64,000 nucleotides of DNA from Vitellaria paradoxa (taxonomy: Eukaryota > Streptophyta > Magnoliopsida > Ericales > Sapotaceae): assembly GCA_019916065.1 (NCBI GenBank), contig CM034233.1, positions 13,287,573 through 13,351,572 on the forward strand, read 5' to 3'. Both the position numbers and the translations under genes were made by a program. Below, piece by piece: positions 55,589 to 64,000 of this stretch. How positions within the stretch are numbered: the first letter of the stretch is position 1; every line of letters starts with the position of its first letter. The notes under the pieces were generated by a model. The model saw only the letters and a list, made by a program, of their open reading frames with translations. It ran no database searches and had not been told where the DNA came from.

Positions 55589-55737
55589 GAATTGTTTGGT
55601 CGGTAAAAATTTAGTTAAAAAGTATATTAAAAATATAAAATTTTAATATAAAAATAATATGTGATAAAATTTGATTGAAAAAAAATATAAAAAAGTTGAT
55701 AAATTTTTGTTAATTTTAATCAACAAAACAACCCCTT
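55589..55737. mobile_element. MITE family A, copy 9
   Basis: GAATTGTTTGGTCGGTAAAA at left, AATCAACAAAACAACCCC at right; family interior (AATATAAAAATAATATGTGA). Confidence 0.68.
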
Positions 55738-55739
55738 AA

Positions 55740-57340
55740 AAATGATGATTTAAGTATGCGACAAGCCACCATAATTACCCAACGTTACCAAAAAAAGGTT
55801 ATCCCACTTTGTACTTGATTACGCAATGTTACAACTAATTATTTGTCTTGAAAGATTTTATTACTTTGCGACGAAGGCATTGTTGGTTTGGAATTAAAGT
55901 AATATATCTACTTTACTAGGGAATTCACTTTTTTTTTTTTTTTAGTGATGTGTGTAAATTCTGTTGTAGATATATTTTAAGTAGGATGCATACATCTCCC
56001 AAATTTCCTCTTGTAGATATCTTCGAGTAGAATGTCTATATTCTCTCAACTTGATAACAATATCTTCACGTGCACATGTACATCTCCCACACGTTTTAGA
56101 GAGTCCTAACCCCAGTGTAGTTCTCATTCTCTCTTACCTTCTCTTTTTTCAAGTAGTAGTTTTCTTTTACTTCTTCTCCAAGACTTGCAACTAAATTTCT
56201 TATTAGTTTAAGCTTAGAAGAATATTTTGAAACTATACAAATATTGTTTTTATTCAATACATAAAAAGTTTTATTTAATTACTTTTACCTTTACTCACTT
56301 ATGATTAAATGATTTTTATTCTAAGTTATTTATTCGATAATACTGTTTAATATATTCTTCATATGTACATCATATACTTTTAATCCTTAATGTTTGGGAA
56401 TAAAAAATAATGTCAAAACTACTCACCAAATTAACCAGTAAAATCAAGCTCAAGCCTATAGAGCACAAAAATTCAAAATTATACCTGGAGAGAATCTCTG
56501 ACCAAAAAATCATTCGATAGTAAAATCAAAAAAATATATTGAAAAAATTATAAAGGAAAGAGTAATGTAATTGGTTAATAATAGTGAAAGTTCTTGAATT
56601 TTAAGACTAAGTCTTATATTTATAGTAGGATAGTATAAATAAATTAATATGTAAATAATTGAATTACAATAATTTTGCATCTTATATGTATATAGTAAAG
56701 TACATGGCGTTTACTTTCCCTTAAATGTACTTTATTTCACATTTAATACTTCTCACTTTGCATTAAATGCACGTGAGAGGAATAAGTATTAGAATAGACA
56801 AGGTCAACTTTGATAAATGTCCAAATGTCATTTCTGTTTGCCACTTGTAAAATAATGAATGGACTAAATTAACTTTAAGGTAATAAGTTCGGTTCGTTTA
56901 TTATCTAGGTGGTGGGACCTAATTACAGTGATTTTATGATTATTAAATCAACACCGAGCATTTTTCTATTGTGTTCGAGATAGTGACACGTGACTCATCC
57001 TATTATGTTTGGGAGAATGTCATGTGTCTCTAGTTATTTTTGTACTAACACCTAACAAATGAACAGATATAATTTATCATATTTAAAATTTAATTTTCAC
57101 TATTGTTATTTAAAAAATAAATCATTTAAATTGATACAACACCCATTGTCAGAGAATAATACTCGTTACTCTATAATATTTAACCTAGCGGATTTATAAG
57201 GATATAAACTACGTTAAAAAGAAAAAGGAATAAAGAAAAAATAAGTTGTAGTTAGTCAGTTTAACCCGTTTTGTTGCCATCCAAAGGTTGGGCTTCCACT
57301 GAGAGAGGGCATTGGCGGTTTTACTTGAAGTAATAAATTT
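55740..57340. other. Gene-free stretch
   Basis: No gene recognised. Segment 55960-56160 is CT/AC-rich and may be old LTR sequence; 56930-57050 contains GACACGTGACTCATCC-type words. Confidence 0.35.
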
Positions 57341-57617
57341 AAATTCAATAAGTATTAGAATATTCTATATTAAATTGTGATATATTATTTATATATATTA
57401 CATATATTAAAATATTTTATAATTTAGTATTTAGTAAGTAATTAACTTTCTGTTTTTATTTAAATTATTATTATATATACTTCTCATTATAAGCCTAATA
57501 AAGACATTTTCTTTAACTTTGCGATATATATGACAAGATATAGAAATTATACATTATCTTTTCAATTATATTATTTTTTATCTTTTATTTTTTATTTTCA
57601 ACATGATATCAGAGTCA
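57340..57617 (+). mobile_element. Copia-like LTR remnant 1 with primer-binding site
   Basis: The segment ends TTTTCAACA at 57603, followed at once by TGATATCAGAGTCA (57604-57617), close to the standard Copia primer-binding word TGGTATCAGAGCCA complementary to initiator tRNA-Met. The body is similar in order and wording to 57872-58119 (ACATTTTCTTTAACTTT, ATATATGACAA.ATATA). The left boundary is approximate. Confidence 0.65.
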
Positions 57618-57871
57618 TGTTTTTATAGTTTTGTCTTTCTTATTCCAAATTCGCACATTATATAATCTATTTGGTTATTTTTCAGTATTTATTTCAAAAA
57701 ATAATTATACTAGTGATAGCGAAATTTTTTCAGAAACTCACCATAAAAAACTTTGTCGCCTCCAACAACAGCCTAATTTCAAATTTTACATTCACGACTT
57801 GTTCTGCTATCCGATTAAACTGTTTTTTGAATGTTCTTATTTCAAAATTTAAGTTGGTTTACCATTTTGAG
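57618..57871 (+). mobile_element. Sequence between the two Copia LTR/PBS units
   Basis: About 250 bp that would be the start of the internal region of unit 1. A 73-residue ORF (57631-57852) has no recognisable gag domain. Confidence 0.35.
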
Positions 57872-58130
57872 TTTGAGAAATGGTGTTATAATTATGATAT
57901 ATTATTTATATTTATCTATATCAGAATATTCTACATTTTAGCATTTAGTAAATAATTAACTTTATTTTGATATATAGATTATTATTATATATACCTCTCA
58001 TTATAAACATATTTAAAGACATTTTCTTTAACTTTATAATATATATGACAAAATATAAATATTACATATTCTATCTCTAATTCTATTATTTCTTATATTT
58101 TATTTTTTTATTTTCAACATAGTATCAGAG
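57872..58130 (+). mobile_element. Copia-like LTR remnant 2 with primer-binding site
   Basis: Ends TTTTCAACA at 58119, then TAGTATCAGAG (58120-58130), again a PBS-like word, then a T-run. Same orientation as remnant 1. An LTR followed by a PBS on both copies is the order of two 5' ends rather than a 5'/3' pair. Confidence 0.62.
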
Positions 58131-59137
58131 TTTTTTTTTTTTTTTTTCGCGTTCTGAATCATATGAATTTTTTTTTTAATTTTTTTTAAGTCATCAGTAA
58201 ATGCCCGAACAACTGAAGGAATACTGCCTGATTGAGATCCTCGTTTGCCGTCCTCTTTCATATATATATATACACATATATCCAATGCAAGTCATCAACA
58301 ACCGCCTGCATTTTTCCTCAGTATTTATATCCACGTAATAAAATGGGGTAATTTTTGAGAATATTCATTCGACAAATTAAGAACTAACAGTTAAAATTAT
58401 TTTTTTTATTCAATCATTAAGATTATTTTTATATTTTCAATTTTATACTCAATTCTTATTTTAATGAATTTTACTATTATATATCTCACAAAATTATTTG
58501 GTCATTTTAAATTTTATATGCAAATTAAAACTATCAACTTAAATTCCGTTCAATTATAGTACTTATCAAAAATTAATTAGAGTGAGAGAATAAAACACAT
58601 ATCGTAACTGTTAAGACTTAGAGCTTTGGAAAAAAATAAAACTCATGGATTATCATAATTTTTTCGATTTGAATTATTTGTCTAAACTTTCAACTATATA
58701 ACAAATTTAATACTAATTTTATTTAAAATAAAAAAAATTGTAGATGCGAATTATTACTACTATTTCTATAACGCAAGTGCGCTTAATTAATGTGATTCAC
58801 ATGCAACGCAGGTCAGAAAAATATTTTATTAAAACAGAAATTAATCATTATAAATAAAATTACATTTTCAGAAGCTTTTTCTATTTTCATTTGAGGAAAA
58901 AAAATAATAATACAAAACAAAAATAAAAAAAACATAAACAATTACATATAAACAGAAAAAGGGTGACGTTATCCAATGGGCCGTCTACTTTATTACAAGT
59001 TTTTAATCCCCAAGAAGGAAAAAAAAATTAAGCTTCTAATTTTTGTTTTTAATATTTTTTCCAAAATGAGACTTAACCGTCTTAAAATCCTGCCATTGTC
59101 CTAACAAAACTTGATGGAAATTAGGCCCGAATATGTT
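58131..59137. other. Gene-free AT-rich stretch
   Basis: Two T-runs (58131-58147 and 58170-58187) and no coding or RNA gene seen. Confidence 0.4.
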
Positions 59138-59340
59138 TGGGCCGTGTAAGTCCAAATAGTGGGGCCCACCATGTAGGACTTGATCTTGTCTGTGAATTTG
59201 GAACGGGCTTTCATTTTTTTCTGTTTGTTAAAAATTGTTACAGTGGCGTGCCCCTTTTTATTTGGGCCCATCTAGGCCCAGCGAAGGACTGAGTATATAT
59301 CGGCTTAGTCACGGGCAACATTACGTCGCTGTAACCCTAA
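59138..59340 (+). promoter_or_regulatory. Orphan promoter-like module: site II elements, TATA, telo-box
   Basis: TGGGCC at 59138-59143, GGGGCCCACC near 59161, TGGGCCCA at 59263-59270, AGGCCCA at 59274-59280, then TATATAT at 59294-59300 and AACCCTAA at 59333-59340. Site II plus telo-box with a TATA is the arrangement of plant ribosomal-protein and snoRNA promoters. No ORF of note follows within 1 kb, so a small RNA-type transcript or a relic promoter is inferred. Confidence 0.45.
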
Positions 59341-61619
59341 GGCTGTAATAAACTTTGCCATGTCTATTTGTGAGATATATGGTGGTGGATCGAATTTTCC
59401 ATTTGTGGGACTCATCTCATTAAGTGGTTAAAAAATAAAAAAAATAAAAAGAAAAAAAGTGTACATTGAATATAGAATTCACTTTAGATTCTGTATCTCA
59501 AAGTGGGGATATGCAATATTATAGAGGGTGTGGTATTGTATACCTACTCTAGCCAAGATTAGTTTCTTGCCAGAATAGATTCTCGTCAAGATCTAAATGT
59601 TCAAAATTATTTTTTATTCATAGATCTTGACCATATGAGATATACAATACCACACTCCCTATATTGAACTTATTCTTTTAATGCTTGGACTTATATGATC
59701 CCCTCTACGTTGGACTTATGCGGCCCATATTTTTTTGGGGCTCAACTTCTGTCAAGTTTTGTTTTGGAGGATAGCAGGATTTATAAGAGGGTTAAGTCCT
59801 ATTTTGGAAAAAAGATTAAAAACAAAAATTAGAAACCTAATTTTGTTCCATACTTGGGGATTAAAAACTAGTAATAAAGTGGTTAGGAAATTTACAAAGT
59901 GATCCATATTATTTGAAGTACTCAGTTCACCTTTTATTGGGTGGTTTTGAGTAAGGGGTGCATTTGTCAAGTTGGATTCACGTTAGTCCCAAAACTTGAG
60001 TTAATCTTTACTATACTAAAAACCGATGATGTTGTAAAACATAACCAAATCAACATACATTTGATTGTTTTGAGTTGGGTCCAATTAAAAAATATCTCAA
60101 GAATTGAGAAAAGCGATTGGATTGACAATTTTTAAATTCAAAACTAAAATGATTGCTTATAAAACTAAATTAAGTTGATTCAAAATAATCGGAATTGGTT
60201 TGGTTTACAATTCTTTTAAACATTTGTGAACTTCTAGTTCTAAGGTTTGGTACTTGTAAAACATAAATAAATCCCAAAAAGAAATAAAATAAAATGGCTT
60301 CGAACTAGATTTCAATATCGGTTGTTGGGTCAAATAACAAATAACACAAGTACAACTATTGCCCATTTACAATCGTTGCTTGAGCTCACCCCTCATGGAT
60401 AGTTCTTTTTAAACTACCGTCTCTTGTTACATTTTTTTAGTTGCACATTCGTTTGTAATTTTTCATATATATATATATATATATACATATATTGTTTCCC
60501 AAAAATATGTTAAGTTACGGATTACCTTATTCAGAACAAATTGGAACAAATAATTAATTACGTGAAAAACAAATTTATCAATTAATACATCAGGATCGTG
60601 GGTCTCGTAACTTTTCATTTACACACGAGGAAGGAGAGGCGAAAAAGGAGGAGGTGAGCTGACTTGCTAACTCTTTAACTTTGTTTTCAATAAAATAATT
60701 CTTCCTATTTTGACTGGGTGGGCCACCACCCCTACTCAAGACGAATTTGTTGGTATTTGTAATAGTTTGTAAGTTTTAATTAAAAAGCTCAATTTTAGTT
60801 TGATTAATCCAATCTAACTCAACGGTGAAAAAACAAATTCAAAATTCATTACATATCTAATAGAGGAAAAGGATTAAATAATTTATTTTTTGATTAAATT
60901 TTTACCGACTAAACCTCCCCCAAAAAGCCAAGGGGACCGTCAGTCTACGGGGCCCAACCATCCACACAGAATCGAGTATATCCTGAAACCAAGTTACACA
61001 TTGGCCACGTAAAATGTTTGTAGACTGTCACTCTGTGGGGCCCAATCATTCATTGTATGCACTGATGTGTTTACATCAATATTTAAAGTTATTTTTTTTA
61101 TTGACGATTATTTTATTAAATTGCACCTCTTACTTCATTTAACAGACAGGGGACATTTGGTGCGATAAAAAAAAAAAACGGCAAATAACGAAAATGTTAT
61201 TTGAATAATTTTTAACGTTTGGCGTATAATTATCAAATTATATTTTTTAGAAATAAATAATGAATTTTTTTATTTTTTGTGTCAATTTTTTGGAAAGAAA
61301 AACCGTCCAAATGGCTTTCTTGGATCCTTTGAAATGGTTTTATATTAGAATTTATTAAAAATGTGAATTTTTTTAAATTTATAAAAAAATTATTGGGATT
61401 TATAAAAAAGTTATTGAGATATATAGATATACATAAATTTATAGTTGTTTTACAAAGTACGAGAAATATAAAATGTGTTAAAAAATTTTTAAAAATTTCA
61501 AAAATTTTCAACAATTTTCGTCACACTAAATAGACCTTCAATCAATCAAACATTAAAAGAATAGGTTCGATAAAAAAAATTAATATAATATTAACTATAT
61601 CAATTCAACTTCACATTAT
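59341..61619. other. Stretch downstream of the orphan promoter; no gene recognised
   Basis: Contains short A/T-rich ORFs only. Segment 60600-60660 is purine-rich, and GGGGCCCAA words occur at about 60950 and 61038. AT microsatellite at about 60465-60485. Confidence 0.35.
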
Positions 61620-61777
61620 GAGTGTGTTTTAAGTGACAAAAAGTGAGATAAAATGAGATAAAGTAAGATAAATTATGAATTCATAATTTATACAGTGAAA
61701 TAAAAAATGAATAACTTTTAAAATTCTTTTAAATTTTTACTATTTTTTAAAAATTTTTTGTCACTTTAAATAAAGCA
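61620..61777. mobile_element. MITE family B, copy 7
   Basis: GAGTGTGTTTTAAGTGAC at left and GTCACTTTAAATAAAGCAT at right, enclosing ATTCATAATTTATACAGTGA and ATGAATAACTTTTAAAATTC. Confidence 0.6.
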
Positions 61778-62805
61778 TATATTATAATATTACAAATTTC
61801 CCAAGCGCTCCCTTGTGGGTAAAGTGGGTCAGCGTCCATGACAACGATGAGTATCTGAAAGTCCTTCAATTCTTGAACATTAAAACTACGCGCTTTGATT
61901 GCGGGATTTGGATTGCACATATGACATATGTGATTTATCACCCAATTTTATGTTTTAATCTCGAATGCATTACTTGTTCTCTAAAGTGAAGCATATATAT
62001 ATATACAATAGCATTTACCTTTCAAAAATATATATATATATATATATATATGCACAATAGCATATCTCTTATTTTTTTTAAGATTAATTTCTATTAAAAT
62101 ATAAAATTTAAAAATTATTTTTTATTAAATTTTCTACCGAATCACATTTTTTATCATATTTCATATCACACTAATTAAAAATTAAAAACAAAATAATTCC
62201 AAGTATGTTAACTCCCAACCAAACGTCTCCCCTCTTCCATTGCTTCTGTCTCCAGAACAACTATTTAGTAGCTCCTCGTGATGTTGGCCACATTGTGATT
62301 TAGATTGTGAAGGCTAATTAGAAGTGCTAATGTGTAATACTTTACTTGTAGTTCCCTCGTCGCCTATAATGGTATTTATTTGAGAGACCAAACTTTAGCA
62401 AATGTTATAAAAAAAGTTATTAATTTTTTTAATTAATTATTATTATTATTTTTGGTTAATCAAACGCTACCATAATATCAAGACAATAAAATTTGTGAAC
62501 AATAATGGACTACTGGGGTGTCCTTAATTTAACTATACTAACCATAATAATTGTACCTATAGTAAAGGGGCAACTGGACAATTGGGGAACTTATTGGACA
62601 TAAAAACCATTGCTTTATCAGGCATGCGTACAATTGAATCCAACAAAAGCCAAATCTCTCTTGCGATTCAACAACCTTATCTCATCTGCAATTCCAACTT
62701 ATCGTTCAACGACACCATGAATTCAATTCCCATGTACAGCAGGTTAACTGTATATACAGTTACATATATATATATATATATATTTCAATCTCATTACTTA
62801 TAAAT
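61778..62805. other. Gene-free stretch with two coding-like patches
   Basis: Minus-strand 61795-61935 (frame with NPAIKARSFNVQELKDFQIL) and plus-strand 62582-62750 have balanced composition, but neither matches a family I know, and no splice structure is evident. AT microsatellites at about 61995, 62030-62051 and 62763-62782. Confidence 0.35.
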
Positions 62806-63060
62806 AGGGGTGGCAAAATGAGCGAATTGGACGGGTTAATGATGAGTTTAAACGGGTTAGAGGTTAAATGGGTGCAACTCAAATCCACCCATTTAAAAGG
62901 CGGGTTAGATATGGGCGGGTTGAATACGGGTTAGATCAAACCCATTAACCCATATCCAACTCATTTACTTATGACCCAATTTACTTTTTAAAAAAAATTA
63001 AAAATTTATTCCAATTAATGTGTATATATATATAAATACATCAATATTTATTTTAATTAA
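62806..63060 (+). mobile_element. hAT-like non-autonomous element, left part
   Basis: Starts TAGGGGTGGCAAAATGAGC, a hAT-type terminus, and carries repeated GGGTTA/ACCCATTAACCC words. Aligned with 1131-1350 in the same orientation. The right terminus is not found before the alternating array. Confidence 0.5.
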
Positions 63061-63146
63061 TATAATATTATATATTATATTTACATTTTTCAGTTAATTA
63101 CGAATTTGTACGAACCGATTTATTTTTTATTCAATTTTAAATCAAC

Positions 63147-64000
63147 AATTCTCTCTCTCTACGCGCGTGCGCGCGCACGTATGTGTGTGGGGGGTGTGTG
63201 TGCGTGCACGTGCACGCGCGCGTGTGCATGTGTGTGTGCATGTGTGCGTGTGTGTGCATGTGTGCACGCACGTGTGGTTGTGTGCCCCTATGCGCGCGCG
63301 AATGTAGGCGTGTATGCATGTTTGTGCGCGCGCGCGCGCGCGCGCGTAGCCATGTATGCGTGTGTGCGCGTGCACGCACGCGTGTATACATGTATATGCG
63401 TGTGCACACGTGTGTGTAGGCATGTATGCGCGCGCGCGCGTGCGCATCTGTAGGCATGCATGCGTGTATGTGCGCGTGCGCGCATGTATGCGTGTCTGTG
63501 CGCACGCGCGCGTCTGTAGGCATGTATGCGTGTGTGTGCATGTGCGAGCGTGCGTGTGCTTGTGTGTGCCCCCACGCGCGCGCATATGTAGGCGTGTATG
63601 CATGTATGTGTGCGCGGGCGCGCATGTGTGCAGGCGTGTGTGCATGTTTGGGCGCGCGCGCGTGCGTGTAGGCGTGTATGTGTGCACGCACGCATGTGTG
63701 TGCGCGTGCGTGCATGCGTGTAAGCACGTATGCGTGTCTGTGCGCGTGCGCGCGTGTATGTGTGTCTGTGCGCGCGCGCTCGTCTGTAGGCATGTATGTG
63801 TGTGTGTGCGCGTGCGCGCGTGTATGCGTGTCTGTGCACGCGCACGTGTGTATGTGTGTGCGCGCGTGTGTGTAGGCATGTATGTGTGTGTGTGCGCGTG
63901 CGCGCGTGTGTGTAGGCATGTATGTGTGTGTGTGCGCGTGCGCGCATGTGTAGGTGTGCGTATGTAGACGTGTATGCGTGTATGTGTGCGTGCGCGCACG
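63147..64000. repeat. Alternating purine-pyrimidine (CG/TG)n array with minisatellite structure
   Basis: More than 850 bp, running off the window, of CGCG, TGTG and CACG alternation with almost no A/T-rich interruption. About a dozen irregular punctuations of GTAGGCATGTATG type (for example 63416, 63516, 63786, 63872, 63912) divide it into units of roughly 35-90 bp. Long ORFs on both strands (up to 285 codons) are products of the repeat and contain only Arg, Ala, His, Thr or Cys, Val, Met-type biased residues; they are not genes. Such sequence favours Z-DNA. Confidence 0.93.

Noticed and set aside
55830..55856. GC-poor segment checked for a second tRNA near tRNA-His
   Set aside because: No RNA polymerase III boxes found outside the called tRNA and the SINEs.
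63137..63999. Overlapping long ORFs on both strands (up to 285 codons)
   Set aside because: They are forced by the stop-poor CG/TG repeat: every frame reads as a few alternating residues, with no domain, start context or codon bias.

Overview
The window is nuclear DNA from a flowering plant, most likely a dicot with large AT-rich intergenic spaces. The evidence is canonical plant GT..AG introns, plant-specific protein families (cellulose synthase, the plant form of ALBA, a plant PTB-type splicing regulator), a plant tRNA-His, an Au-type tRNA-derived SINE and many small inverted-repeat transposons. I cannot name the species from the sequence.

Genes sit in the left 36.5 kb. (1) At the left edge is the 5' end of a minus-strand PTB3-like RNA-binding protein gene: promoter, leader exon, leader intron and a 19-codon first coding exon; the rest lies outside. 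(2) A complete plus-strand ALBA-domain RGG protein gene of eight coding exons (10097-14641, 263 aa). (3) A degraded Ty3/gypsy gag-to-protease fragment (about 15.2-16.0 kb, minus). (4) A complete minus-strand gene for cytosolic ribosomal protein uL3 (RPL3; five coding exons, 389 aa, plus a leader exon) whose introns carry a 0.5 kb duplication, an inverted second copy of the gene's own promoter and leader, and a TIR element. (5) A complete minus-strand cellulose synthase catalytic subunit of the CESA6 clade (14 coding exons, 1099 aa). All exon joins were made by hand; each preserves reading frame and each total is divisible by three.

From 36.6 kb to the right end I find no protein gene. This part holds a tRNA-His gene (GTG anticodon), two SINE types, a solo LTR nested in a MITE, Copia LTR/PBS remnants, many copies of two MITE families, hAT-like elements, short tandem duplications, three orphan promoter-like islands, and at the extreme right an array of more than 850 bp of nearly perfect alternating purine-pyrimidine (CG/TG) sequence.

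The genes are unrelated housekeeping or cell-wall loci (splicing control, RNA/DNA binding, translation, wall synthesis) and do not form a cluster. I do not see a new multi-gene system. The observations most worth a second look are the inverted RPL3 promoter copy inside RPL3, the CpG-rich alternating array, the non-poly(A) SINE family, the solo LTR whose host MITE can be recognised on both sides, and an orphan site II/TATA/telo-box promoter at 59.1-59.3 kb.
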